64,000 nt of DNA, taken from Bacteroidota bacterium (lineage in GTDB: Bacteria > Bacteroidota > Bacteroidia > B-17B0 > Aurantibacillaceae). The notes under the pieces were generated by a model. The model was not told where the DNA came from. It ran no database searches and saw only the letters and a program-made list of their open reading frames with translations. Positions 17,061 through 25,819 of this stretch are shown one piece after another. The position numbers were made by a program, and so were the translations under genes. Position 1 is the stretch's first letter. The number at the start of each line of letters is the position of its first letter. Location of the stretch: contig JADBXZ010000035.1 of NCBI GenBank assembly GCA_020403265.1, positions 96,195-160,194 on the forward strand, in the 5' to 3' direction.

Positions 17061-17351
17061 ATGATTCATAGAATTGTAAAGCTCACATTTAAGGAAGAAC
17101 ATATTCCTGCATTTAAAAAATTATTTGAAGACAACTGGCGAGAAATAAAAAATCAAAAAGGATGTTTTGATGTGAAGCTGTTACAGGATAAAAACAACCC
17201 CGGTATTTTTTTCACTTATAGTTTATGGGATTCAGAAGTAAGCATAGAAAATTATAAAAACAGCGAGTTGTTTAAATTTATTTGGCCTAAAACAAAAAGT
17301 TTATTCGGCGATAAGCCTGAGGCATGGAGTACGGAGGTTTTACAAAATTAA
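17061..17351 (+). CDS. Antibiotic biosynthesis monooxygenase (ABM) domain protein
   Basis: A 96-residue dimeric alpha-beta barrel protein of the ABM/quinol monooxygenase family. The pattern IVKLTFKEEHIPAFKKLFE, then QKGCFDVKLLQDKNNPGIFF, then YSLWDSEVSIENYKNSELF matches the family. Small stand-alone ABM proteins may oxidise quinols or polyketides or serve other roles; the substrate here is unknown. It starts one base after the SAM hydrolase-like gene stop, so they form an operon. No terminator is obvious after it. Confidence 0.85.
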   Translation: MIHRIVKLTFKEEHIPAFKKLFEDNWREIKNQKGCFDVKLLQDKNNPGIFFTYSLWDSEVSIENYKNSELFKFIWPKTKSLFGDKPEAWSTEVLQN

Positions 17352-17444
17352 CTCACGTAGCTATTAGAGGTTATTACTTTAAAAAAATAGGCCTACTCAA
17401 AATAATTTCTTTCGGCCTTAAATTGAAACCAAAGATTGTTAAGC

Positions 17445-17906
17445 TCAGTTAATCGTAATTTGTTTTGCTGATGGAACTTCTTGCTTTTCAATTTTTGGAA
17501 TGTTTATTTTTAATATACCATCTGTATAAGTTGCAGAAATTTTTTCTAAATCAATTTGCTCTTTTGGTAAAGTAAAAGAACGCTTAAAAGAGAAGTAATT
17601 AAATTCTTTTCTTATGAAATTAGATTCCTGATTATCTGTTTTGTTGCTAACTTCAGCCGAAATAATTAACTTATTCTGATCTACTTCTATTTTAAAGTCA
17701 GATTTAACCATACCGGGAGCAAGAACTTGTAACTCGTAATGATCGTTATTAGACAAGATGTTGACGGAAGGTGTAAAATTTGAATGATTTAATCCTTTAT
17801 TGGTCCAATGAAATAGATCTTTCATTAAAAAATCATCAAAAAAAGAATTTAGTTGCTTGTTTCTGTTCATCGCTTGATGATTAAGATTACTAATTGTTGT
17901 TTCCAT
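17445..17906 (-). CDS. Small heat shock protein, Hsp20/alpha-crystallin family
   Basis: ATP-independent holdase chaperone of the cytoplasm. The alpha-crystallin domain spans about residues 45-140: FTPSVNILSNNDHYELQVLA, then FNYFSFKRSFTLPKEQID and the terminal YTDGILKINIPK. The C-terminal IxI-like anchor is weak (KQITIN). The N-terminal FDDFLMKDLFHW matches Bacteroidota Hsp20 proteins. The length of 153 is typical. It stands alone, convergent with the ABM gene. I saw no CIRCE or consensus sigma box in the 168 bases upstream. Confidence 0.95.
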   Translation of the reverse strand: METTISNLNHQAMNRNKQLNSFFDDFLMKDLFHWTNKGLNHSNFTPSVNILSNNDHYELQVLAPGMVKSDFKIEVDQNKLIISAEVSNKTDNQESNFIRKEFNYFSFKRSFTLPKEQIDLEKISATYTDGILKINIPKIEKQEVPSAKQITIN

Positions 17907-18074
17907 AATTTATTTGTTTTAATTGTTTTAATAACAAACCATCAAACGAAATACCATTTCCGTTTTTTAAGATATTTTTAGAAATCCTAAAAGTAATTAC
18001 TGAAAAAAAATCAGCAAAATCGATTCTCTTATGACATTTTTTCCTTTTACGGAACAAATAGTCCGAATTAATTG

Positions 18075-20924
18075 TTACTCGACAACCAGCTTAAGAAATT
18101 TTGAATCTTTAGATGATTCTGAGTTAATTTTAATAATGTAAATCCCTTTAGAAAAGGTTGAACAATCAACATTTAAATTACCATTAACCTCCTTGCGTCG
18201 ATAAATCCTCTTCCCTATTCCATCGTATATTTCAACTGTATAATAGGCTAAATCATTGCGATGAATACAAAAGTTATTTTTTGCCGGGTTTGGAATTAAT
18301 TGAATGGATTCTGTTTTACTATTATTTGATTCCAGATCAGTACAAGTTAAAACAAATTGCGTATACGTGCTTTGTGCCGTACAATTATTTACACTGTTGG
18401 CATTTACTGTGTATGTACTTGTTACAGTTGGTGTAATTATTAAATTCGACCCACTAAAACCAGAACTCCAAGTATAGGTAAATGGTCCAGATGGTCCACT
18501 GCCACTAGCCGTAAGTGTTGCAGAGGAACCTGCGCAAAGGCTTGGTTGACTTGATGTAATTGCAACTGCAGCAGCAGAAGGTTGTGTTATAGTTGTTGTG
18601 AGTGTAGCTGCAGACCCACAAGTGCTTGTTACAATACAAGTATATACATTTGGAGCCAAGCCTGTTGCCAAAACAGAATTGCCTCCGGTAGGAGACCATG
18701 AATAAGTTAAGCCGGTTGGGTTAGAATTAATAATAACGGATGCAGTACCATTTGCATAACCATTACATGTCACTTGCGTGGAAATAATATCCGCTAATAC
18801 CTCAGGGCAATCATACAGTTTAACCAAAAAACCATCGAAACCGCCACCACCATAGACAGATTGGTGAGAACCCATTGAAGCAATAGCTATACCACTATTG
18901 GTAGAACTTCTTCCGGCGATGTAAATATTATAATTAATATCGATGCAACCAGCCAGAGGATAATCATTTCCTATTTCGCCATAGTAGGTTCCCCATTTTC
19001 TGGTACCATTAGTGCCATCAAATTTAACTAAATAGCCGTCAAAGCTTCCACCGCCAAAAACGCTTTGATAGCTTGAGGATGTGGCCATAACAGTTCCTGT
19101 GCTGCTACCGGTTTGGCCGGTTAAATAAACATCGTTAACTGCATCAGTAAAACAAGAAACACCATCTTCATAATCGATCCCACCATACAAGGTTCCCCAA
19201 ATTCTGGTTCCAGCTGAATTAAATTTCGCAAGATATGCATCTGCAAATCCTCCACCAAAGATTGTTTGATGCGCGCCCGGAGAACATACGAGAATACCAC
19301 CGCCAGTATCTGTTGAACCAGAAATATAAATAGAACCAGCGGCGTCAACATTGCAACCAGATCCTGTTTCTTCATTAAAACCTCCGTAATACGTAGCCCA
19401 TTGCCTCACACCGCTGGAATTAAATTTCACCAAATATGCATCTTTTGATCCACCGCCAAAGGTAGGTTGGTGACTTGCTGCACTGGCTATATTTGTGCCT
19501 GTGTTAGATGTTGAATTACCTACAATATAAATATTTCCAGCGTTATCTGCATCACACCCAAATGCATATTCCGCTCCAAAATCCCCATAATAGGTTCCCC
19601 AAAGTCTGGTGCCGGTTGGCGAAAACTTAGCCACAAAGGCATCCCATGCACCTCCGCCGTAAACGGACTGATGCGCAGCTGAAGTAGCAATTGCAGTTCC
19701 GCCAGTTGAGGAAGTATATCCGCAAAGAATAACGTTTCCTAAATTATCAATTGTAACCCCTTGCCCGTATGCATTCATTATTCCATTATAATAAGTTCCC
19801 CATTGCCTTACACCATTTGAATTAAATTTCACCAAAAACGCATCAACATTTCCGTTTAAGCTTGATTGATGAGCCCCAGGCGTGCTAATCCCGCTATTAG
19901 AATCTGTATAACCACTAACATATAAATTATTAGTTGCGTCAAAGGTAATGGCTGTTGCCACATCTAACGTTGTTCCACCATAGTAGGTGCCCCATAAACG
20001 AACACCGTTAGTGTTAAATTTTGCAACAAAGGCATCGTTCGTTCCACCCGCATAAACTAATTGATGTGAACCCGCTGTAGCAATGTTGCCTGTTGATTGC
20101 GTGTAACCACAGATGTATACGTCTCCATTGTTATCAACTGTATTGCCATACGCAAAATCATTTCCGCTGCCGCCATAATAGGTTCCCCAATAGCGAATCA
20201 TAGGGTCGATAGTTAATGGTAAACTTTTATCGTAATCACTCACTTTAAAACTAACCACGTTACCGTTTAATTGCCAACTAACCGGTATTGTTTGTTTTCC
20301 TTGAAAAGCAATTGGCGCCTCCTCTATTAAGTTACCTAACGGCGTTTGGATAACTAATTCTCCCGCCTTATTAATGGACAAATTTGCTCCCTTGATTTGT
20401 AATTGTATGGCGCGCGGATCTGAACCGGGATTTAAAATAAAATCGTATTTCAAATTAGATTTTACAGAGTACCACTTTAAATCAATAAAAGGATACAGAT
20501 TTTTGTAAGTGATAATTTGATAAGAATGAACGTTTAAATAAGTTGATTCAGAAGAATAATAGTTTGTTGTTGAGATGGCTTGTTGACTCGGCTCAATTAA
20601 TTGCCCGGAGGCATTTAGCCATTGTAAATCAACTCGATAAAATTCCGTTTTACCGGATGATACCATTTTTTTTACCGAAAGTGGATTGTGAGCAATGTCT
20701 TCAAGGGGTAACGGTTTACTTAACTGATAACTCATACCCTTTGACTTAAAGTGAACAGAAAACTGCTTATGCGTTGCTGTGTAAAAAACAGTCTTATTTG
20801 GCTCCCCAAATTGATTTTTAACCTGCCCAAAATTTTGTTCGAACAAGACTTGAGCCGGACTCTTAGTTGTAAATCCTAAAATTAAACTTAAAATAACTAT
20901 TTTAATCCGGTATTTCCGCTTCAC
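18075..20924 (-). CDS. Secreted seven-blade SBBP beta-propeller protein with T9SS sorting domain
   Basis: A 949-residue cell-surface or secreted protein. It has a signal peptide (residues 1-24, ending SPAQ) and an N-terminal beta domain to about 240. Seven SBBP repeats of about 55-65 residues follow to about 690, each opening with a WGTYYGG-like motif and closing with DAFVAKFNxxG. Next come two SprB/Ig-like repeats (CNGYANGTASV, PSLCAGSSATL). The T9SS type A C-terminal domain starts at about 875 (LIPNPAKNNFCI) and ends FLKLVVE. It would be exported by the GldKLMN machine encoded 7 kb away. The binding partner is unknown. It is monocistronic. Confidence 0.9.
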   Translation of the reverse strand: MKRKYRIKIVILSLILGFTTKSPAQVLFEQNFGQVKNQFGEPNKTVFYTATHKQFSVHFKSKGMSYQLSKPLPLEDIAHNPLSVKKMVSSGKTEFYRVDLQWLNASGQLIEPSQQAISTTNYYSSESTYLNVHSYQIITYKNLYPFIDLKWYSVKSNLKYDFILNPGSDPRAIQLQIKGANLSINKAGELVIQTPLGNLIEEAPIAFQGKQTIPVSWQLNGNVVSFKVSDYDKSLPLTIDPMIRYWGTYYGGSGNDFAYGNTVDNNGDVYICGYTQSTGNIATAGSHQLVYAGGTNDAFVAKFNTNGVRLWGTYYGGTTLDVATAITFDATNNLYVSGYTDSNSGISTPGAHQSSLNGNVDAFLVKFNSNGVRQWGTYYNGIMNAYGQGVTIDNLGNVILCGYTSSTGGTAIATSAAHQSVYGGGAWDAFVAKFSPTGTRLWGTYYGDFGAEYAFGCDADNAGNIYIVGNSTSNTGTNIASAASHQPTFGGGSKDAYLVKFNSSGVRQWATYYGGFNEETGSGCNVDAAGSIYISGSTDTGGGILVCSPGAHQTIFGGGFADAYLAKFNSAGTRIWGTLYGGIDYEDGVSCFTDAVNDVYLTGQTGSSTGTVMATSSSYQSVFGGGSFDGYLVKFDGTNGTRKWGTYYGEIGNDYPLAGCIDINYNIYIAGRSSTNSGIAIASMGSHQSVYGGGGFDGFLVKLYDCPEVLADIISTQVTCNGYANGTASVIINSNPTGLTYSWSPTGGNSVLATGLAPNVYTCIVTSTCGSAATLTTTITQPSAAAVAITSSQPSLCAGSSATLTASGSGPSGPFTYTWSSGFSGSNLIITPTVTSTYTVNANSVNNCTAQSTYTQFVLTCTDLESNNSKTESIQLIPNPAKNNFCIHRNDLAYYTVEIYDGIGKRIYRRKEVNGNLNVDCSTFSKGIYIIKINSESSKDSKFLKLVVE

Positions 20925-21019
20925 AAATTCATTTTAACGAAGATACAAAATTAATCCGAAAAAAAAATATTTGAAGTTTTTATATTAACCTACAGCAGTT
21001 TAAAGGCAAATACATTAGT

Positions 21020-22426
21020 TTAGTTAAGGTTAAATGTTTCGCCTTTATTAGGCAACACTACATCCTGATAACCCTCTGCCATTAATTTTTCTTTGAAGGC
21101 AACTTTAGCATTATTTTCGCCATGTACTAGAAACACTTTTTTAACTTTAGATTTTTCCTGACAAGATAGAAATTTGATCAATTCGGCATAGTCACCGTGT
21201 GCGCTGTATGAATCAATCACTTCTACTTCAGCATTAACCGTGTAGTATTCGCTAAAAATACGCACCGTTTTTTTCCCTGAACGTATATCACCTCCTAATG
21301 AATTAGGTGAACAATAACCTACTACCAACACCGTATTTTTTGGGTCAGAAATGTTATGTGCCAAGTGATGTTTAATTCTGCCGGCGTCCATCATCCCCGA
21401 AGCTGAAATGATCACACAGGCTTCTTTACTTTGATTTAATTTCATGGAATCTACACGTTCTCTAATGTAGGTTAGATTATTAAAGCCAAAAGGATCTAAA
21501 TCTGTTTGAATGTAATTTTGTAATTTTTCATTAAAACAATCCACGTGCTCTCTCATCACATCAGTGATACTGGCCGACATTGGACTATCCACGTAAACTT
21601 TAATTTCGGGGAGTAAGCCTTTATTTTTAAGTTTATCTAAAATAAAAACAATCTCTTGTGTTCTTCCCAAACTAAATGCGGGGATAATTAATTTTCCTTT
21701 CTTTTCCAGGCACGTATGGGTAATAACATTTAATAAGTGAGTTTCAGCATCTGTATCCGTTTCGTGCAGTTTATCACCATAAGTTGACTCACAAATGATA
21801 TAATCTGCCTGCGGAAATGGTTCGGGATCCTTTAGCAATAAATCATTATACCTGCCAACATCGCCTGAAAAAGTAACTTTAATTAACTGTCCGTCCGGTT
21901 TAGTTAATTCCAAATTTACAACCGCGCTACCTAAAATATGTCCGGCATCTGTATACATAAAACTTATTTCATCATTCAACACATGACGATGATGATAGGG
22001 TATAACTTTAAAATGTTTTAAACATTTTTCGACATCCTTTTTTGTATAAAGCGGTTTTAATGGATCCAGTTGCTTAGCTACTCTTATTTTGTTTACATGA
22101 TCTATATCACTTTGATGAATGTTAGCACTGTCATATAAAAGCACCTCTACAACCGGCAACGTTGCAGGCGTGCAATAAATGGAGCCAATAAAACCTTGCT
22201 TTACCAGTAATGGCAAGTTACCGGAATGGTCAATATGTGCATGCGATAGAATAACAGTATCAATTGTGGCCGGTTCAAAACCAAAGTGACGGTTTAAGGT
22301 ATCTGTTTGTTTACCCATTCCTTGGTATAAACCACAATCTAACAACACATTATAACCTGAGGTTGTAGTAATAACATGCTTACTACCGGTAACGGTTTCT
22401 GTGGCACCAAAAAATTTTACTTTCAT
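21020..22426 (-). CDS. MBL-fold beta-CASP hydrolase (RNA-processing type)
   Basis: Metallo-beta-lactamase fold hydrolase with a beta-CASP domain and a C-terminal RNA-specificity (RMMBL) motif, the YSH1/CPSF73-like group that cuts RNA in characterised members. The zinc site is SHAHIDHSGNLP near residue 60. Later ligands are in DAGHILGSA and SGDVGRY; the beta-CASP region carries ACVIISASGMMDAGRIKHHL, and SYSAHGDYAELIKFL with FLVHGEN closes it. The length of 468 matches the family. It lies 40 bases after the small HTH gene and probably belongs to the same transcript. The RNA target is unknown. Confidence 0.9.
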   Translation of the reverse strand: MKVKFFGATETVTGSKHVITTTSGYNVLLDCGLYQGMGKQTDTLNRHFGFEPATIDTVILSHAHIDHSGNLPLLVKQGFIGSIYCTPATLPVVEVLLYDSANIHQSDIDHVNKIRVAKQLDPLKPLYTKKDVEKCLKHFKVIPYHHRHVLNDEISFMYTDAGHILGSAVVNLELTKPDGQLIKVTFSGDVGRYNDLLLKDPEPFPQADYIICESTYGDKLHETDTDAETHLLNVITHTCLEKKGKLIIPAFSLGRTQEIVFILDKLKNKGLLPEIKVYVDSPMSASITDVMREHVDCFNEKLQNYIQTDLDPFGFNNLTYIRERVDSMKLNQSKEACVIISASGMMDAGRIKHHLAHNISDPKNTVLVVGYCSPNSLGGDIRSGKKTVRIFSEYYTVNAEVEVIDSYSAHGDYAELIKFLSCQEKSKVKKVFLVHGENNAKVAFKEKLMAEGYQDVVLPNKGETFNLN

Positions 22427-22466
22427 TTATTTAAATTATTAAGATGGAAGAAGAAATAAAAAGAAC

Positions 22467-22814
22467 TTACCCTAAGGTATTCAATTGTTCTTCTTTTAAT
22501 AGAATGATTTGCTTTAAGAGGATTATTTCTTCCTCCAATTGCTCTTTACTTTTGTTGGCGTCGTCTCCTGTCCATAGTTTATTTATATAATATGGTTTTT
22601 CAAGATTCAACAAATTTTGATTATCACTTCTAAAAAAACTGTAAAGCGGAACTCTTAATGCTTTCGAAATAAGTTCAAGATTGCGTAAATCGAGGGTTTT
22701 ATTATTTAATTCATTGCTTAATTCTTCTTCGGGCATATTTAAAAAATCTGCCAATTGTGCGAAGGTGTAATTCTCTTTCTCGAGAATTTTAATAAGTTGT
22801 GATTTTATATCCAT
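22467..22814 (-). CDS. Small XRE-like helix-turn-helix protein
   Basis: A 115-residue protein. Residues about 12-65 resemble an XRE-type HTH (YTFAQLADFLNMPEEELSN, then LDLRNLELISKALRVPLYS). The last 30 residues form a strongly charged coiled coil (EQLEEEIILLKQIILLKEEQ), probably for dimerisation. I cannot assign a target. It is encoded 19 bases after the anti-sigma-like gene, so it may be a further regulator in that module. Confidence 0.7.
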   Translation of the reverse strand: MDIKSQLIKILEKENYTFAQLADFLNMPEEELSNELNNKTLDLRNLELISKALRVPLYSFFRSDNQNLLNLEKPYYINKLWTGDDANKSKEQLEEEIILLKQIILLKEEQLNTLG

Positions 22815-22833
22815 TTCCAGAACATTAAATTAC

Positions 22834-24219
22834 CTATTTTTTTTCAATTCCAAATGAATTATAGGCAATAGTATATTCATTATTGAAATCTTTGGCCTTT
22901 AAAGACTTTAAACCAAGTCCATTTAGATTATTGGCAAGTTTCACGGCTTTACTCCAGAGATTAGATTTTTTAACATTGACCGTTGGCTTTTTAATGTCGT
23001 CCGTTTCAGTTTCAGTGTCTTTTTCTTCATTCAAAACCAATATCGCCTCGGTTTTTTCTTCTGAAAAGGTTGGTGTAGTGCTATTACTAATTGGTATTGT
23101 TAAAGTATACTCGGGATTGGAATTTATAGTTGGTTGAACTGTTTGGTTAACAATAGCTAATTGTTTATCAATATTTAATGTTGTAGTATCATTTCCTACT
23201 GATTGATTATAAGGTTTAGTGTTAGTATATTTTACAAGCATTTTATTTTTATAATTTGGTTTTGTTGATGCCAAATTTGACGCTTGATTTGATTTTGGGT
23301 TCGAATAAGTACTTCCAATATTTATTTGATTTTTTAAAAGAATTTTTGCTGAAACTCTGCCCTCCTTATCAGAATCCTTTAAGAATAAAACCAGCATACT
23401 TAATGTAAAAACCATGGTTGCTGCTGCAGACCAAAACTTTGTCTTCCCAAATAAACTAATAACTTTTGTTGGTTGTTTTTTCAGTTCCTGCTTAAATGGA
23501 TAAGTAACATTTAAATCAGACTTAGAAACTGTTTTTTGATAGCGTATTAATTCTTCTTTTTCAATATTAGTTAAACTTTGTTCACTTAAGCCACCTTCCA
23601 AAACAAGAATAGTTTTGTTTGAAATAATTAAATCATCCTCTGTTCTGTATAAAAGTTGTTTATCAACTATTTCAATTTCAGGAATCAATTGAGTTGCTAT
23701 ATAAGCCTTCAATTGCTTTTGTATAGCTTTATTTTCAAGTAATTCGTCTTCAAAACATAATTTGTCATCATCGGTTAAATTACCTTCCATGTAATCAAAA
23801 ATTCTTTTTTGATTACTAAAAAAATCCTGGATATAGACTAAATTTTTGTCTAATTTTAAATGCTCAAGTTCTTTACTAAAATAAGTTTGTTTGTATCTAT
23901 TGAGTAGTTTATGAAGTTCATGATTTGATTTTAAATCATTTTCAAAGTCCTCTAATTCAATTGCACTAAGCAGCCCTTCTAAAAAAGAAATAACTTTTTT
24001 ATTTTCAGTTGATTGAGTCTCTCTTTTTAAACTATTTTTTAAATCAAAATCCGAATTCAATGGTTCAACTTTTGGCAATTCCACTGCCTCAAATTCAATT
24101 CCTAACTCCGGATGCTGATCAGCAAATCTTTTCAATTCTATTGTTAATTCAGCATTCAGATTACCTTCATAATAATCAAGCAAAAAGGCTTCGTAATTAT
24201 TTATATTAATAGATTCCAT
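22834..24219 (-). CDS. Probable anti-sigma factor, single-pass membrane protein
   Basis: A 461-residue protein with an acidic N-terminal cytoplasmic part. It contains repeated short segments of the type FLLDYYEGNLNAELTIELKRFA and DYMEGNLTDDDKLCFEDEL, the pattern seen at the start of Bacteroidota anti-sigma proteins. One transmembrane helix lies near residues 262-282 (WSAAATMVFTLSMLVLFLK). A Thr/Asn/Ser-rich periplasmic region and a conserved-looking C-terminal end follow. Its ATG overlaps the stop of the ECF sigma gene by one base (TAATG), the usual sigma/anti-sigma arrangement. It has no clear zinc (HxxxCxxC) motif. The role is inferred from position and topology. Confidence 0.7.
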   Translation of the reverse strand: MESININNYEAFLLDYYEGNLNAELTIELKRFADQHPELGIEFEAVELPKVEPLNSDFDLKNSLKRETQSTENKKVISFLEGLLSAIELEDFENDLKSNHELHKLLNRYKQTYFSKELEHLKLDKNLVYIQDFFSNQKRIFDYMEGNLTDDDKLCFEDELLENKAIQKQLKAYIATQLIPEIEIVDKQLLYRTEDDLIISNKTILVLEGGLSEQSLTNIEKEELIRYQKTVSKSDLNVTYPFKQELKKQPTKVISLFGKTKFWSAAATMVFTLSMLVLFLKDSDKEGRVSAKILLKNQINIGSTYSNPKSNQASNLASTKPNYKNKMLVKYTNTKPYNQSVGNDTTTLNIDKQLAIVNQTVQPTINSNPEYTLTIPISNSTTPTFSEEKTEAILVLNEEKDTETETDDIKKPTVNVKKSNLWSKAVKLANNLNGLGLKSLKAKDFNNEYTIAYNSFGIEKK

Positions 24220-24737
24220 TATACCAGCACCTCCATCCTTCCAATATAATTTTTCAAAAAATTACGTGCTCTGAAAATATAAACTTTTACTTGGCTTTCC
24301 GAAAGTCCTGTTATTTGACCAATTTCGGCGTAATCATAACCTTCATAATCACGCAACAGAATAACAGATTTTTGAATTTCCGGTAATTGATCTAAACCTG
24401 CATTTAATATTTCTTTAATGTCAGAATATTGCTTTGTGTGACTATGTGAATTAAAGTCAACTTCAGAAAAATTTGTTTGTTTTTTTTGCTTACGTGTAAA
24501 ATCAATTAAGGTGTGGTAAGCAGCCGTAAATAAGTATGATTTGGATTTAGTCGCCTCAATTGTCTCTACTTTTATCCACATTTTCTCAAACGTATCCTGT
24601 ACAATATCCTTAGCATTATCCTTATCCTTTATATGCTTAAGAATAAATCGATAAACAGCATCTGCATACTCATCAACACATTGGTTATATTCGGAAATAG
24701 TCAAACTTAATAATGTAATAATGTTGAGACGTTGCAA
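24219..24737 (-). CDS. ECF-type RNA polymerase sigma factor
   Basis: Group 4 (extracytoplasmic function) sigma-70 factor of 172 residues. Region 2 is at about residues 18-90 (YADAVYRFILKHIKDKDNAKD, then IVQDTFEKMWIKVE, then SYLFTAAYHTLIDFTRK). Region 4 is at about 115-165 (LPEIQKSVILLRDYEGYDY, AEIGQITGLSESQVKVYIFR). It is translationally coupled to the anti-sigma-like gene. A TAAATTTG -7-like box lies at 24753-24760, 16 bases before the start but without a well-placed -33. The inducing signal and regulon are unknown. Confidence 0.93.
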   Translation of the reverse strand: MQRLNIITLLSLTISEYNQCVDEYADAVYRFILKHIKDKDNAKDIVQDTFEKMWIKVETIEATKSKSYLFTAAYHTLIDFTRKQKKQTNFSEVDFNSHSHTKQYSDIKEILNAGLDQLPEIQKSVILLRDYEGYDYAEIGQITGLSESQVKVYIFRARNFLKNYIGRMEVLV

Positions 24738-24782
24738 AGCCTCAAATAGTTACAAATTTAATTACTTTTATGTAATTGTATA

Positions 24783-25295
24783 TCAAATACTTAAAATTAA
24801 TTCAATAGTTTTTTCCAAATTTTCAGGATCAACTTCCGCATAATCCCATTGTAAAACTTTTAAATAGTTAATATTAAGTTGACGAATTAAATCACGACTA
24901 AATTTATTCTCTCGTAAACTATCTTTTTGCCATTGAATTGAATTATTAATAACCAAAACTAAATCATAGTTACATTTTGGTAGAATTTGTTCTATAAATT
25001 CTATTTGCTGATTGAATTCTAATTCTGCCCAAATTTTTAACGTTATTAGATTTGTATCACAAAATAAAAATTGATTAGCCTCCTTAACCAAAATTGATTC
25101 ATTATGCAATTGCTGTTTCGCAATTAACTCAATATCTGACAGTTGACACGAGTTGATTGATTTTGATTCAAAGTAGGTTCTTGCATATTCGGGTACCCAT
25201 GTTGTATTAAAATGTTGAGCTAATTTTTGACAGAGTGTTGTTTTGCCTGTACTTTCAGCTCCAATGACTGCTATTTTTTTAACACTTTTTTCCAT
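24783..25295 (-). CDS. NadR-like ribosylnicotinamide kinase / AAA ATPase
   Basis: P-loop kinase of 170 residues matching the C-terminal kinase domain of NadR. Walker A is GAESTGKTTLCQKLA at about residues 11-25. It is followed by WVPEYARTYFE, a signature of ribosylnicotinamide kinases, and FCDTNLITLKIW. It would phosphorylate nicotinamide riboside to NMN after PnuC uptake. It lacks the adenylyltransferase and HTH domains of enterobacterial NadR. The start overlaps the end of pnuC by 25 bases. Confidence 0.85.
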   Translation of the reverse strand: MEKSVKKIAVIGAESTGKTTLCQKLAQHFNTTWVPEYARTYFESKSINSCQLSDIELIAKQQLHNESILVKEANQFLFCDTNLITLKIWAELEFNQQIEFIEQILPKCNYDLVLVINNSIQWQKDSLRENKFSRDLIRQLNINYLKVLQWDYAEVDPENLEKTIELILSI

Positions 25296-25819
25296 TCAAA
25301 AAAACCGGCCAATGCAACGGCAGAGAAAATTAAATATAAAACTGCAAATAAATACATTTGCTTACTAACATATAATCCCACGTAAGCTAAATCAATTGCA
25401 ACCCAAAACAACCAGTTTTCAATCCATTTTTTAATCATCATGAATGTAGTTGCTAAACTTAAAGTTGTTAAAACAGCATCTAACAGTACTTTATCTCCCT
25501 TAAAGGCAATTAAAACATAATATATGCCAAAAAATAATATAATTGAAAATAATAAGAGTAATAAAAGAAATTTCGTTGGTATTGTGCTAATTATAAAGCT
25601 TGATTTTTCTGCCTTAAACCATTGGTGCCAGCCATAAAATCCATAGATTAAAAAAACTATTTGTAAGGCAGCATCACCATAGAGACGTTGTTGAAAAAAT
25701 GCAATCAAGCTGGCAATCACCCCTACTAAGGAAATAGGCCAACAAAAAGTATTTTGACGAATAGTTAAGACAACACCTAGAATTCCAAAAATAAAAGCAA
25801 TCCAATCAAGAAAAGCCAT
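25271..25819 (-). CDS. pnuC: Nicotinamide riboside transporter PnuC
   Basis: Inner-membrane facilitator of 182 residues with six or seven predicted helices. It has the PnuC features FCWPISLVGVIASLI, YGFYGWHQWFKAEK and the C-terminal NWLFWVAIDLAYVGLYVSKQ. Uptake is driven by intracellular phosphorylation, which fits the overlapping NadR-like kinase gene. A thiamine-transporting relative (PnuT) exists in Bacteroidota, and a ThiE-like gene abuts this one. However, the kinase partner favours nicotinamide riboside, and I see no THI-box riboswitch upstream. Confidence 0.9.
   Translation of the reverse strand: MAFLDWIAFIFGILGVVLTIRQNTFCWPISLVGVIASLIAFFQQRLYGDAALQIVFLIYGFYGWHQWFKAEKSSFIISTIPTKFLLLLLLFSIILFFGIYYVLIAFKGDKVLLDAVLTTLSLATTFMMIKKWIENWLFWVAIDLAYVGLYVSKQMYLFAVLYLIFSAVALAGFFEWKKVLKK

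Noticed and set aside
18600..20200. Regularly spaced DNA repeats that could suggest a CRISPR or satellite array
   Set aside because: The period of about 170-190 bases follows the protein repeats of the SBBP propeller and the DNA copies are diverged, so it is a coding repeat.
25271..25819. PnuC being the thiamine transporter PnuT
   Set aside because: The overlapping partner is a NadR-type kinase with the VPEYAR motif, and no THI-box is seen upstream. Not fully excluded, because a ThiE-like gene is adjacent.
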